A stretch of DNA of 64,000 nt from Halomonas sp. HL-48 (GTDB taxonomy: Bacteria; Pseudomonadota; Gammaproteobacteria; Pseudomonadales; Halomonadaceae), in the NCBI RefSeq assembly GCF_001314875.1, contig NZ_LJZS01000006.1, positions 62,001-126,000 on the forward strand. The letters are read 5' to 3'. Made by a program: the position numbers and the translations under genes. The notes under the pieces were generated by a model. That model worked only from the letters and a program-made list of their open reading frames with translations. It made no database searches and was not told where the DNA came from. Shown here in pieces: positions 1 to 8,288 of the stretch (the stretch's first letter is position 1; each line of letters begins with the position of its first letter).

Positions 1-531
1 GGCGTCCAGTCCTTCCGGCGCTAGTGCGCCACGAAGCCAGAGGCCGTCGATCATGGCTGCCAGGCCGCGGGCGGCATTGCGCGCGTCAGGTCTTGGCATT
101 ACCCGGCGAAACTGATGGCATAGATTGGCGTAGAGCCGACGGTCGTTGACGTACTGCAGACGTAGCAGCATGGGTTTATGCATGCTGCTGGCCCAGAAGG
201 CGAGCCAGGTCTTGGCCGCCGGGCCGGTTACCTGGGTGCGGTCAAAGTTGCCTTCAATGATGGCGCCGATGTGGGCGCGCGGCGAATCGTCTTCCAGGGC
301 ATGGCGGCGGATCGACACCGCGTTGTTCAGGTCGGTCAGAATCTGGCGCATGGTGGCTTCCAGCAAGCCATCCTTGCCACCGAAGTAGTGACTAATGATG
401 CCTGCGGAAACCCCCGCATGACGGGCGATGCGCATAACGGTGGCTTCCGCCAGACCGACTTCATCAATGGCCGCCATGGTGGCTTTGATCAACTGCTGGC
501 GGCGTATTGGTTCCATTCCCACCTTAGGCAC
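1..531 (-). CDS. betI: BetI choline-responsive TetR repressor (3' end outside window)
   Basis: TetR-family repressor of choline-to-glycine-betaine genes. The first 177 codons are visible and the C-terminus lies beyond base 1. I start at GTG 531, which gives [14 protein letters not shown] and matches the usual BetI N-terminus; a GAGGAGAGG ribosome site lies just upstream, whereas a start at ATG 516 would cut off the conserved first residues. The N-terminal helix-turn-helix reads [18 protein letters not shown], and the ligand-domain stretch [17 protein letters not shown] is typical of BetI. It is divergent from the choline-binding protein gene, with a perfect palindrome between them, so it probably controls both. 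The betB/betA genes that normally follow would lie to the left of the window. Identification is confident. Confidence 0.95.
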   Translation of the reverse strand, partial: MPKVGMEPIRRQQLIKATMAAIDEVGLAEATVMRIARHAGVSAGIISHYFGGKDGLLEATMRQILTDLNNAVSIRRHALEDDSPRAHIGAIIEGNFDRTQVTGPAAKTWLAFWASSMHKPMLLRLQYVNDRRLYANLCHQFRRVMPRPDARNAARGLAAMIDGLWLRGALAPEGLDA

Positions 532-622
532 AGCTTCCTCTCCTCACGTTGAATGCCTGTTCGTCCCCTCAACTTGAAAAAGAGAGGTAGGCATGGTTAC
601 CTAGATATAGTCGCATTTTTTT

Positions 623-636
623 ATTGAACGTTCAAT
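623..636. promoter_or_regulatory. Putative BetI operator palindrome
   Basis: ATTGAACGTTCAAT is a perfect 14-bp palindrome in an AT-rich block (about 613-646) between the divergent betI and choline-binding protein genes. It resembles the TTGAACGTTCAA dyads known at bet promoters. That BetI binds here is inferred from sequence likeness and position. Confidence 0.65.
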
Positions 637-717
637 CAATAAAAAGGTGCTGCAATTATCCGCCAAAACGATAACGTCGAGCGGGTATTAGACAATTCGA
701 TGAAAAGGGGATGATGA

Positions 718-1653
718 ATGAAAAAAACACGTTTAAGTATGATGGGGGCGATGGTTGTCACGGCAGGGCTTCCCACCCTGGCCATGGCGAATGAGTGCAC
801 CACGGTGCGTTTTGCCGAGGTAGGCTGGACCGACATTACCGCGACCACGGCGCTTGCCAGCGAAGTGCTTGAAGGCATGGGCTACGAAACCAGTGTGGAT
901 ACCGTCTCGGTACCCATCGCCTATTCGGGCATGGAAAACGGTGACTTCGACGTGTTTCTGGGCAACTGGATGCCGTCTATGGCCTCCATCAGCGACCCTT
1001 ACGTCGACAAAGGCACCGTCGACCGGTTGACCGCCAACCTCGAAGGAGCCAAGTACACCCTGGCGGTGCCGCAATACGTGTATGACGCAGGCATCACCTC
1101 GGTGGAAGACCTGGCCGAGCATGCTGATGAATTCGATCAGCAGTTGCACGGCATTGAAGCGGGCAACGACGGCAACGAATTGATTCAGCAGATGATCGAT
1201 GACGATGCCTTCGGCCTTGGCGACTGGCAAATAGTCGACTCCAGTGAAGCTGGCATGCTCGCGGAACTGAACGCACGCGTACCCAACGAAGAATGGATGG
1301 TGTTCCTGGGCTGGGAGCCACATCCCATGAACACCAACTTCGACATGGCCTACCTTGAAGGCGCAGGCGACTACTTCGGCCCTGACCTGGGTGGCGCGAC
1401 GGTGTATACCAATGCGCGCGGCGGCTACGTTGAAGAGTGCCCCAATGTAGGCGAATTGCTCAACAACATGACCTTCACGCTCGAGATGGAAAACCAGCTC
1501 ATGGGTGAAATCATGGACGAGGGCGAAGATCCCCGTGATGCCGCCCGCGCTTACCTGCAGGAAAATGACGAGCTGCTGGAAGAGTGGCTGGCAGGCGTTG
1601 AGACCATCGACGGCGAACCTGCCGAAGAAGCGGTGCGTAACGCCCTGCAATAA
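718..1653 (+). CDS. Choline/glycine betaine ABC substrate-binding protein (ChoX/ProX family)
   Basis: Periplasmic solute-binding protein of the OpuAC/ProX family, 311 aa. A signal peptide (MKKTRLSMMGAMVVTAG, cleaved near AMA-NE) precedes the binding domain. The fold includes VGWTDITATTALASEVLEGM, NWMPSM and GLGDWQIVDSSEAGMLAEL, with aromatic residues of the kind that form a quaternary-ammonium cage. Choline specificity is inferred from the likeness to ChoX-type proteins and from the divergent betI. No permease or ATPase gene lies beside it, so it is an orphan binding protein that may feed a transporter encoded elsewhere. The ATG at 718 follows a GGGGATGA stretch. It is followed by a short gap and then tRNA-Met. 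Confidence 0.85.
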   Translation: MKKTRLSMMGAMVVTAGLPTLAMANECTTVRFAEVGWTDITATTALASEVLEGMGYETSVDTVSVPIAYSGMENGDFDVFLGNWMPSMASISDPYVDKGTVDRLTANLEGAKYTLAVPQYVYDAGITSVEDLAEHADEFDQQLHGIEAGNDGNELIQQMIDDDAFGLGDWQIVDSSEAGMLAELNARVPNEEWMVFLGWEPHPMNTNFDMAYLEGAGDYFGPDLGGATVYTNARGGYVEECPNVGELLNNMTFTLEMENQLMGEIMDEGEDPRDAARAYLQENDELLEEWLAGVETIDGEPAEEAVRNALQ

Positions 1654-1740
1654 GCAGCACTTGCGGTGAAGGGCAAGCCGATTCGCGGCTTGCCTTTTGC
1701 CGTTTAGGTAGGCACAATATGCCCTCGCTGAAGTCGGAAA

Positions 1741-1817
1741 GGCTACGTAGCTCAGCTGGTTAGAGCACATCACTCATAATGATGGGGTCCCCTGTTCAAA
1801 TCAGGGCGTAGCCACCA
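1741..1817 (+). tRNA. tRNA-Met (CAT, elongator type)
   Basis: A 77-nt cloverleaf. The acceptor strands GGCTACG and CGTAGCC pair perfectly, and the 3' ACCA is encoded. The D-arm reads AGCTCAGCTGGTTAGAGC, the anticodon stem is CATCA/TGATG around the loop CTCATAA (anticodon CAT), and the T-arm contains GTTCAAATC. The paired first acceptor base argues for elongator rather than initiator tRNA; an Ile-lysidine variant cannot be formally excluded. Confidence 0.95.
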
Positions 1818-1855
1818 GTCAGCGAAGACAGACTTATCAATGAGTCAGTCGCTAT

Positions 1856-1967
1856 GGTGGCCCCTTAGGTCCTCCCGCAACGCTAAACCGCAAACCCCGC
1901 CAGGCCCGGAAGGGAGCAACGGTAGTGGTGGCCGCGTGTGCCGGGATGTGGCTTTTGGGGCCGCCTC
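1856..1967 (+). ncRNA. ffs: 4.5S signal recognition particle RNA
   Basis: It shares the conserved blocks of E. coli 4.5S RNA: TCCTCCCGCAACGCTA, the Ffh-binding hairpin CAGGCCCGGAAGGGAGCA, and GCGTGTGCCGGGATGT. The ends GGTGGCCCC and GGGGCCGCC close the long hairpin. A run of seven T residues at 1981-1987 can act as terminator. The exact ends are estimated from the terminal pairing. Confidence 0.93.
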
Positions 1968-2069
1968 CATTTCTGTCCTCTTTTTTTGCCCGTAAACGCT
2001 GTTACTGATCTTCAGGCAGTTTGTTTTGCATGGGCAAATTCGCCGTTTTTATCTACGTAGTACTTTTCC

Positions 2070-2453
2070 TCACATCTCGTGAACCGAGTTTCGTGCGGTA
2101 GGTCGCGTTAAAATAAATGTAGCAACACCGCAAAAGAACACCGCCATTCCTGCAAGCAACAAAGGATGTCCGCCACTTGCCCAAAGTGTCACCCAACTGG
2201 TGGCAAGCAAAAGAAGGGCGATGATTTTGGCTCGTTTGGGTATGGCACGCTGCTCTTGCCAAGCGTGCAGGTAAGGCCCGAAGCGAGGGTGGTAATATAG
2301 CCAGTTGGCGAGGCGAGGTGAGCCATTGGTGGCGGCCCATAGCGCCAACAGCAGGAATGGCGTGGTGGGAACAAGCGGCAATATAATGCCTGCTATGCCC
2401 AGCCCGATGCATAGATATGCCAGCGCACACCAAGCCAGCTGTTTCAGTCGCAT
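2070..2453 (-). CDS. YbaN-family (DUF454) inner-membrane protein
   Basis: A 127-aa membrane protein of the DUF454/YbaN family, function unknown. It shows the family hallmark GLGIAGIILPLVPTTPFLLL near residues 17-36, a short cytoplasmic stretch with YYHPRFGPYLHAWQEQRAIP and KRAK, and then two further hydrophobic segments. The length matches the family. It stands alone, convergent with the SRP RNA and followed upstream by a 235-bp gap. The downstream gap 1968-2069 holds only the SRP terminator region. Confidence 0.85.
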   Translation of the reverse strand: MRLKQLAWCALAYLCIGLGIAGIILPLVPTTPFLLLALWAATNGSPRLANWLYYHPRFGPYLHAWQEQRAIPKRAKIIALLLLATSWVTLWASGGHPLLLAGMAVFFCGVATFILTRPTARNSVHEM

Positions 2454-2688
2454 TATATCTCCTTATCCCCTAGCGCTGAGCGACAGAACCACTTGCAAGG
2501 CCCATTCAACCTGTACGGCGATGGTTAGCACGAATGCTCATTTCATTGGCATGTGGTTGCCGTTTCCAGACAGTATAAACAACCCGTGAGGGATGTTAAC
2601 CGCTGGGTTCTTTGGCGCATCATCAGCATGCGCTGAGTCAATGTTGGTAAGGAGGGCGTGAAGACGCAGAGTTATCAATACCGATGGA

Positions 2689-3216
2689 TTACCAGTAGCG
2701 TGGATAGCGCCGATGGCGGGCCAGGTTGTTGATCAGGATGGCAACCACCAGCATGATCAAACAGCCCGCGCCAACCGGTACCAGGGGAAACCACCAGCCC
2801 AGGGCATGCACGTTGTCGCCGCCGGCAACGGCAATCAGCGCCGCGGCGGCTCCCGGCGGATGGACTGTGTGAGTGAGCTGCATGACCAGAATGGATAATG
2901 ACACGGCCAGCGCCATGGCCATCGGAGTCGCCCCCAGCCATTGGTAACAGCCAACGCCCACGGCGGCTGACAGCATGCTGCCAAACAGCACGTGGCTGGG
3001 TTGGGCAAACGGACTTTCCGGCGCGGCGTAAATGAGTACCGAGGTGGCGCCAAACGAGCCGACAATCAGCAGTTCATTGGAGAGCCAGCCCGCGCTTAAC
3101 CAGCAAATCAGCGCCATGCCGCTAAAGGCGCCCAGCCACGACCAGAAGGCATCCCGCCAACCGACAAAAGGTCGACGGGTACGTTCGCCACGCATTTTAC
3201 CCAGATAGGTTTTCAT
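2689..3216 (-). CDS. HPP-family membrane protein
   Basis: A 175-aa integral membrane protein with the diagnostic HTVHPPGAAAALIA motif near residues 115-128 and about four to five hydrophobic helices (for example ALICWLSAGWL and LLIVGSFGATSVLIYAA). HPP proteins have been linked to nitrite transport in chloroplasts and cyanobacteria, but most bacterial members are uncharacterised, so no substrate is assigned. It is monocistronic. The preceding gap 2454-2688 contains no gene that I can support. Confidence 0.85.
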   Translation of the reverse strand: MKTYLGKMRGERTRRPFVGWRDAFWSWLGAFSGMALICWLSAGWLSNELLIVGSFGATSVLIYAAPESPFAQPSHVLFGSMLSAAVGVGCYQWLGATPMAMALAVSLSILVMQLTHTVHPPGAAAALIAVAGGDNVHALGWWFPLVPVGAGCLIMLVVAILINNLARHRRYPRYW

Positions 3217-3357
3217 TGGGCGCCTTGTTGCATCAAAAGAGTGCAGATAATGACAAATTGCACCACTCTAAAGCAAGTGAGCGATTTGCATTCAGCAATG
3301 AAACAGCTTCATGACGTTCTTTAGCCTCGCGCGGGGTAGCATGATGAGGAGAGCCTG

Positions 3358-3774
3358 ATGAGTTATGACATCGTTTTCAAACGTATTTACTCACCGCATA
3401 CGGAGGACGACGGTGCCCGGGTGCTGGTCGACCGGCTTTGGCCAAGAGGCAAGTCCCGCGCGGCGCTTGCGCTGGACGAATGGTACCGCGACGCCTCGCC
3501 TGCGCCGGCACTGCGACGCGACTATCACCGCCACGCCATCAGCGAGAATGACTTTCGCGAGCACTATCGCAAGTCGCTGAGGGCCGAGCCGGAAGTGCTG
3601 GTGCCGCTGATGCGTTATGCCCGCCAGGGCAAGCTGACGCTTCTGACCGCTGCCCGCGACCCCGAGCATTCGCATTTGCCTGTGCTAAGGAAGATGCTCC
3701 TCGAAGCGTTGCGGCAAGAGGATGACGCCGATAGTGAATGCGCGTCGCCGCCGTGTTTTTTACCCCCTTCCTAG
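3358..3774 (+). CDS. DUF488 (YeaO-like) family protein
   Basis: A 138-aa cytoplasmic protein of the DUF488 family. The N-terminal block FKRIYSPHTEDDGARVLVDR-LWPRGKS, the central EWYRDASPAP, and the C-terminal LLTAARDPEHSHLPVL are the recognisable conserved parts. The activity of the family is not established. GAGGAGAGCCTG supplies the ribosome site for ATG 3358. The C-terminus beyond about residue 122 is low-complexity and not conserved in my recollection. Confidence 0.8.
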   Translation: MSYDIVFKRIYSPHTEDDGARVLVDRLWPRGKSRAALALDEWYRDASPAPALRRDYHRHAISENDFREHYRKSLRAEPEVLVPLMRYARQGKLTLLTAARDPEHSHLPVLRKMLLEALRQEDDADSECASPPCFLPPS

Positions 3775-3887
3775 TTGGCTTGGCTTTTGCGTATGCACCG
3801 CGTTTAGATCAGCGCCTCGATTTGTGCTCAGCGCCGGGTTAGGTTATTTGCCGAACATAATGGGTCCGATGTCAATCGAGGTCAGAC

Positions 3888-4664
3888 ATGAAGAAAGCGC
3901 TAGCGGCGTTTGGACGCTGGGTGGCCGTACTGGTCGTGCTGCTGGCGGTGCTGCTGGCCGGGCCCATCTGGATGTTGGCCAGCGACCAGATCGTGACCGA
4001 GGGCCACTGGTCGGCGCTTGACCGTTCCTCTGCGGCGATTGCCCCGTCCCCCGAGGAAGTCTCAGAGGCGGTGGTTCAGGTCTACGCGGCCCGCGCGTAC
4101 AACTGGCGCGGCGCGTTCGGTGTGCATATCTGGATCGCCACCAAGGCGCAAAATGCTGACGACTATCGTCTGCACCAGGTGCTGAGCTGGCGGCGTCCGA
4201 CGGTGGTGTCGTCGATAGACATACCCGACCGTTCGTGGTTTGGCCACGCGCCCGAAGTGCTGGCGGATTATCGCGGCGACCAGGCTCAGCAGATGATTCC
4301 CCAGATTATCGATGCCGCGGCCCGCTTTCCCTACGCTGATCTCTACCGCGTATGGCCGGGTCCCAACAGCAACAGCTTTATTGCCTGGGTGGCCCGAGAA
4401 GTCCCGGGCTTCGACGTATCGCTGCCGGTGACGGCCGTGGGCAAGGACTATCTGTTCGACGGAGTGTTTGCGCCGACCCCCAGCGGTACCGGGTATCAGC
4501 TTTCGCTGGGCGGTGTCGTGGGGGTGCTGGTGGCGCTGGAAGAAGGCATCGAAGTCAATATGCTCGGATTGGGCGTCGGAGTCGACTTCATGCGACCTGC
4601 GTTGAAACTGCCGGGGATTGGACGGCTGGGCATGCCGGCCCGCGTCATGGGCAATCACCAGTAA
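3888..4664 (+). CDS. DUF3750-like membrane-anchored protein
   Basis: A 258-aa protein with one N-terminal transmembrane anchor (VAVLVVLLAVLLAGPIWML) followed by a mainly extracytoplasmic domain. The segment RAYNWRGAFGVHIWIATK and the block YRVWPGPNSNSFIAWVAREV with VGKDYL agree with DUF3750, a family of unknown function. The C-terminus is rich in glycine and hydrophobic residues (LSLGGVVGVLVALEEGIEVN) and may associate with the membrane. It lies upstream of the toxin-antitoxin pair but has its own promoter space. Function is unknown. Confidence 0.7.
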   Translation: MKKALAAFGRWVAVLVVLLAVLLAGPIWMLASDQIVTEGHWSALDRSSAAIAPSPEEVSEAVVQVYAARAYNWRGAFGVHIWIATKAQNADDYRLHQVLSWRRPTVVSSIDIPDRSWFGHAPEVLADYRGDQAQQMIPQIIDAAARFPYADLYRVWPGPNSNSFIAWVAREVPGFDVSLPVTAVGKDYLFDGVFAPTPSGTGYQLSLGGVVGVLVALEEGIEVNMLGLGVGVDFMRPALKLPGIGRLGMPARVMGNHQ

Positions 4665-4734
4665 GCACCGGCCATCGCGCGAATGTCACCTGTGTGGGCA
4701 AACCCGCCCGGAAGGGTGTATTATGTCTGTAGAT

Positions 4735-4753
4735 ACATTTAATGATTAAATGT
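4735..4753. promoter_or_regulatory. Palindromic operator candidate for the RES/Xre pair
   Basis: ACATTTAAT-g-ATTAAATGT is a perfect 9-bp inverted repeat 26 bp before the antitoxin start. It is flanked by a further TGTCT (4724-4728) and AGACA (4762-4766). Antitoxins of this family usually repress their own promoter, so binding by the downstream Xre-like protein is the natural inference. Confidence 0.55.
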
Positions 4754-4779
4754 TTTTGTAGAGACAAGGCGAGGTGGCC

Positions 4780-5178
4780 ATGCAAACGGTCAGTGAACAG
4801 GCGCAAAACAAAGCCGCGGCAGCGGCCGGTTTGAAGACGGCCGTGCGTATCCTGGATAAGTGGCAGGCAACCGGCGAGCAGGGCGAGGCGATCCTGCGCG
4901 TTTCACACAGCACCTATGCGCGTGCCCGGCGGGGTGACTTGGCAGAAATCAAGCTGGATAGCGATCAGCTCACACGGATCAGCTATCTGCTTAATATTCA
5001 TGCGGCGTTACGCATGCTGTTTGAAAACCCCGACAATCTGTACGGGTTTGTGTCCATGCCCAATCACAACCCTTTCTTTAACGGCCGTACCCCGCTCGAC
5101 ATCATCAGCAGTGGCGATTTCGCAGCGTTATACGAAACCTTCAAGCGGATTGATAGCTTGCGGGGTGCGCAGTGGTAG
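4780..5178 (+). CDS. Xre/MbcA/ParS-type antitoxin of a RES toxin
   Basis: A 132-aa antitoxin. The central part (LKTAVRILDKWQATGEQGEAILRVSHSTY, split here as two blocks LKTAVRILDKWQ and GEAILRVSHSTYARARRGDL) is the Xre-like helix-turn-helix region. The C-terminal part (MPNHNPFFNGRTPLDIISSG) is the conserved toxin-binding MbcA/ParS module. I prefer ATG 4780, preceded by GGCGAGG, over the in-frame GTG at 4774. The stop overlaps the start of the RES gene, which indicates translational coupling of antitoxin before toxin. Likely autoregulated through the palindrome upstream. Confidence 0.88.
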   Translation: MQTVSEQAQNKAAAAAGLKTAVRILDKWQATGEQGEAILRVSHSTYARARRGDLAEIKLDSDQLTRISYLLNIHAALRMLFENPDNLYGFVSMPNHNPFFNGRTPLDIISSGDFAALYETFKRIDSLRGAQW

Positions 5179-5879
5179 CCCCGAATGAGCTGCCGGAATG
5201 TGGCGCCCACCAAGTGGAGAGCTACCGCTTGATCAACAGCAAGTTTCCGCCGATTGCGCTGTTTGATGACGTGGCCACGGCGGAGGAGTTCGAGGCGTTA
5301 TATGCGCTTCAGGCATTGACTAACCCGCGCCTGCGCAATGACGTCGGCGACCTGGGATTGCTGCCAGTCAAGGATATTCCCTTCCGTATTCGCGGCTGCT
5401 CCTATGCCGCCGCGCCTTTTACGCATGTTAACCCCAATGGTTCGCGGTTCAGCGATGGCAGTTTTGGCGTACTGTATGTCGCTGATTCGCTGAACGCCGC
5501 CATCAGCGAGGTGAAGCACCATCAGCAAGCCTACTGGGAGAAGGTGCCGTCGCTGCACTATGAGCGGTTCGTGTTCAGAGGCTTGAAGTGCGTCTTCGAT
5601 GAAGCCGGGTGTCGGGACGCGACCCGGCTGGCGCGGGCGCATGCCATTTATCGACCCGACGACTACCAGGCGTCGCGAGCGTTAGGCGCGGCCCTGCGCA
5701 ACGAATCAGGGGTGGGGCTGCGTTATCATTCGGTGCGCCATGCCGGCGCCACCTGCTGGGCGCTAATGACACCGCGCCAGGTCATCGACATTGTGCAGAC
5801 GACCCACCTGGAAATGATCTGGAACGGCGCCATTGCCCAGGTCAACCGGCTTTCAGCGGTACCGGTGCCGCCCCGATAG
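5172..5879 (+). CDS. RES-domain toxin
   Basis: A 235-aa RES-domain protein. RES toxins are NAD+-degrading or ADP-ribosylating enzymes named for conserved Arg, Glu and Ser. Here the arginine lies in PFRIRGCSYAAAP, the glutamate in LNAAISEVKHHQ (after the typical SDGSFGVLYVADS strand), and the serine in LRYHSVRHAG. The GTG start at 5172 overlaps the antitoxin stop by 7 bp, and no other start fits the coupling. The pair is complete, so an active type II toxin-antitoxin system is likely. Confidence 0.88.
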   Translation: MVAPNELPECGAHQVESYRLINSKFPPIALFDDVATAEEFEALYALQALTNPRLRNDVGDLGLLPVKDIPFRIRGCSYAAAPFTHVNPNGSRFSDGSFGVLYVADSLNAAISEVKHHQQAYWEKVPSLHYERFVFRGLKCVFDEAGCRDATRLARAHAIYRPDDYQASRALGAALRNESGVGLRYHSVRHAGATCWALMTPRQVIDIVQTTHLEMIWNGAIAQVNRLSAVPVPPR

Positions 5880-5887
5880 CGCTCCCG

Positions 5888-6364
5888 TTATGGCTGATGC
5901 GACTCGGTAAAGCGCTGCATGATGGCCAGGGTTTCATCGCTTACGTGGTGCTCCATGCCCTCGGCATCGATGCGGGCGGTGGTATCGCGGACCCCCAAGG
6001 CGCGCAAGAAATGCAGCACGATGTCGTGTCGCTCCCGCGATGTTTCGGCCATTTGTTGGCCTTCCTCGGTCAAGAACAGCGAGCGGTAAGGGCGACTCGT
6101 TACCAGTCCCAGCTCGTTCAGGCGGCGGATCATTTTGGACACGGTCGCCTGGCTGACCGCCATGCGGCTGGCAATATCGGCCGCGCGCGCTTCGCCGCGA
6201 TGGCGCAGCAGATCACCGATCAGCTCTACGTAGTCTTCGATAAGCTCGGTTTCGTGAGCATTGCGTACGGTTTCGTACTGCTGTGCGTGCTGCTCGACAG
6301 GCGGCAACGCATCGCCGCTCAGGCGAGAAGTAGGAGGCAATGGCCGCTGTTCGTGATCGCTCAT
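5888..6364 (-). CDS. mntR: MntR manganese-responsive regulator (DtxR family)
   Basis: A 158-aa DtxR/MntR repressor. Its sequence follows E. coli MntR closely: AHETELIEDYVELIGDLL, the winged helix ADIASRMAVSQATVSKMIRR, and the metal-binding ERHDIVLHFLRALGV followed by DAEGMEHHVS. It lacks the SH3-like third domain, as MntR-type proteins do. It is divergent from a Mn/Zn ABC transporter, which it probably represses when Mn2+ is abundant. Its own promoter region has a direct repeat GGCTATAT at 6368 and 6381. Confidence 0.93.
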   Translation of the reverse strand: MSDHEQRPLPPTSRLSGDALPPVEQHAQQYETVRNAHETELIEDYVELIGDLLRHRGEARAADIASRMAVSQATVSKMIRRLNELGLVTSRPYRSLFLTEEGQQMAETSRERHDIVLHFLRALGVRDTTARIDAEGMEHHVSDETLAIMQRFTESHQP

Positions 6365-6441
6365 AATGGCTATATAGGTTGGCTATATCAGAGTGAGTAA
6401 AAACGTTGATTAGCATGGTAGCTTATTTTACGGAATAATTG

Positions 6442-6455
6442 TTAGCCAAGGCTAA
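6442..6455. promoter_or_regulatory. Putative MntR operator
   Basis: TTAGCC-AA-GGCTAA is a 14-bp inverted repeat in the mntR/transporter intergenic region, similar in form to DtxR-family boxes. Its role is inferred from position and from the family of the adjacent regulator. Confidence 0.55.
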
Positions 6456-6527
6456 ACTATTTGCATGATGCTTTTTAAGTGAGCTAAAGTTGTGCTTAAC
6501 GCGATCCTATCACAGAGGAGAGTTACC

Positions 6528-7445
6528 ATGCGCCAACGAGATATGTGGTTGTGGTTGAGTATTCCCGTCGCCCTTGCCGGGGCGGCGACCGGTGCCCAGG
6601 CCGACGAAGACGCCCCGTCGCTCAAGGTGGCGGTGACCTTTTCGGTGTTGGGTGATCTGGTCGAGCGAGTGGCGGGAGAGGATGCCGAGGTAACCGTGCT
6701 CACTCCGATCAATGCCGAAGTGCACGAGTGGGAATTGACCCCTGATAACTTTGCCGCTCTCGAAGATGCCGACGTGGTGTTTTACAACGGCTATCAGCTA
6801 GAGCAGTGGATGTCACAGGTCAATGAGACGGTGGGTGACAATACGCCAGTGATGGCAGTGGCCGAAGAGTCGGGCTATCCGACCCAGAGCATCGTGACCG
6901 GTGATATGGAAGGCGATGTCGATCCCCATCTGTGGATGGACCCGCGCGCGGCGGTAGCCTACGTGAAGGCGATTGCCGATCAGTTGGAAGATAGCCTGCC
7001 GCAGCGGGCGGATGAGTTTCAGCGTCGTGCTGATGAGCTTGAAGCGTCGCTCGATGACTTGCACGTTGAGCTGCAAGAAACCCTTTCCTCAATACCTGAA
7101 GAGCGTCGTGTGCTGCTTTCCAGCGAAGCTGCGTTTCTTTACTTCGCCGATGCTTACGATTTCGAACACGACGGCATCTGGGGCACCAACGCTGAAACCG
7201 AGGGCTCGCCGCGCCAGTTGATGCGGGTTATCGACATGATCAACGAGCGCAAGCCCGCCGCGCTGTTCTGGGAAAGCACCATTTCTGATCGCCATGTCAC
7301 CAGCGTGGCGAATGATACGGACCTGCCCGTGGCTGGCCCGCTGTATGTTGACTCGCTGAGCGAACCCGATGGCGAAGCCCCCGACTATTTTGCCATGCTG
7401 CGCCACAACGCTGAGCTATTGCGTGATCATTTGGCAAGTGAGTAA
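6528..7445 (+). CDS. Mn/Zn ABC transporter substrate-binding protein (cluster A-I)
   Basis: A 305-aa periplasmic metal-binding protein of the ZnuA/MntC/SitA group. The signal peptide MRQRDMWLWLSIPVALAG ends near AQA-DE. The ligand set expected for the family is visible: His in AEVHEWELTPD, His in VDPHLWMDP, Glu in LLSSEAAFLYFADAY, and Asp in LYVDSLSEPDG. There is no long His-rich loop, which favours Mn (or Fe) over Zn. ATG 6528, preceded by AGAGGAGAGTTACC, is better than the upstream TTG/GTG-type starts, because it places the signal peptide at the N-terminus. First gene of a three-gene operon next to mntR. Confidence 0.9.
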   Translation: MRQRDMWLWLSIPVALAGAATGAQADEDAPSLKVAVTFSVLGDLVERVAGEDAEVTVLTPINAEVHEWELTPDNFAALEDADVVFYNGYQLEQWMSQVNETVGDNTPVMAVAEESGYPTQSIVTGDMEGDVDPHLWMDPRAAVAYVKAIADQLEDSLPQRADEFQRRADELEASLDDLHVELQETLSSIPEERRVLLSSEAAFLYFADAYDFEHDGIWGTNAETEGSPRQLMRVIDMINERKPAALFWESTISDRHVTSVANDTDLPVAGPLYVDSLSEPDGEAPDYFAMLRHNAELLRDHLASE

Positions 7446-7451
7446 TCCGTT

Positions 7452-8270
7452 ATGTCCCTAAGCTCTGGCACATCCACCGCCGCCGTTGAGATTGAAGGTC
7501 TGTATGCGGCTTATCAGCGCCAGCCGGTGCTGGAAAATATCAATCTGGTGTTTCCAGCCGGCCAGTGGACCGCCATCGTGGGCCCCAACGGCGCGGGCAA
7601 GTCGACGCTTTTCCATGTGCTGACGGGCAGCATGAAACCGCTGCGTGGCCGGGTTCGCGCCTTTGGGGAGCCGATTGCCGACCATCGCCGTGCCGGCCAC
7701 ATCGCCTATATGGCCCAGCGCGAGGCCATCGAATGGGATTTCCCTGTGTCGGTCTGGGAAACGGTGATGGGCGGCCGTTTCGGCCACATGCGGCAGGATG
7801 CATGGTGGCGGCGCTGCATTCCGGCGCGCTGGTATCATCCCCGCCATGGCGATGCCGTCCGCGATGCGTTGGAAGCCGTCGATATGCTGGCATATGCGAA
7901 CCGGCCGATTGGCGCGCTTTCCGGCGGGCAGAAAAAACGTGTCCTGCTGGCCCGGGCGTTGGCGCAGCAAGCGCGCATTTTGCTGCTGGACGAACCGCTC
8001 GCCGGGGTCGACCCGCCCAGTGAAAAGCTGATTCTGGACGTGCTTCGTGGTCAGCGTCAGGCGGGGCGTACCGTCATTATGGTCACCCACGACATGCCCA
8101 GTGCACGGCGCTATGTGGATCATGTGGTGTTGATCAACCGGGTGATTCGCGGCGAAGGGCGACCCGACGACATGCTCAGCGACGCCAAGCTGGCGGCACT
8201 GGCGGTCAGCGCCATGGCGTCGTCGCCCAGCGATGACGTTGCCGGTTCATTTTCCACCGCGACAGGATAA
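7452..8270 (+). CDS. Mn/Zn ABC transporter ATP-binding protein
   Basis: A 272-aa ABC ATPase energising metal uptake. It shows Walker A GPNGAGKST, the Q-loop in AYMAQREAIEWDFPVSV, the signature LSGGQKKR, Walker B ILLLDEPLAGVD, and the switch histidine in VTHDM. The REAIEWDFPV segment is typical of the manganese/zinc/iron-chelate cluster. It begins 6 bp after the binding-protein stop, in one operon with it and with the permease. Confidence 0.93.
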   Translation: MSLSSGTSTAAVEIEGLYAAYQRQPVLENINLVFPAGQWTAIVGPNGAGKSTLFHVLTGSMKPLRGRVRAFGEPIADHRRAGHIAYMAQREAIEWDFPVSVWETVMGGRFGHMRQDAWWRRCIPARWYHPRHGDAVRDALEAVDMLAYANRPIGALSGGQKKRVLLARALAQQARILLLDEPLAGVDPPSEKLILDVLRGQRQAGRTVIMVTHDMPSARRYVDHVVLINRVIRGEGRPDDMLSDAKLAALAVSAMASSPSDDVAGSFSTATG

Positions 8271-8288
8271 TCAGGAGGCGCTGCACAT

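Noticed and set aside
733..1773. 346-codon minus-strand frame
   Set aside because: It lies entirely over the choline-binding protein gene and tRNA-Met, has no family features, and mirrors the codon pattern of the + strand gene.
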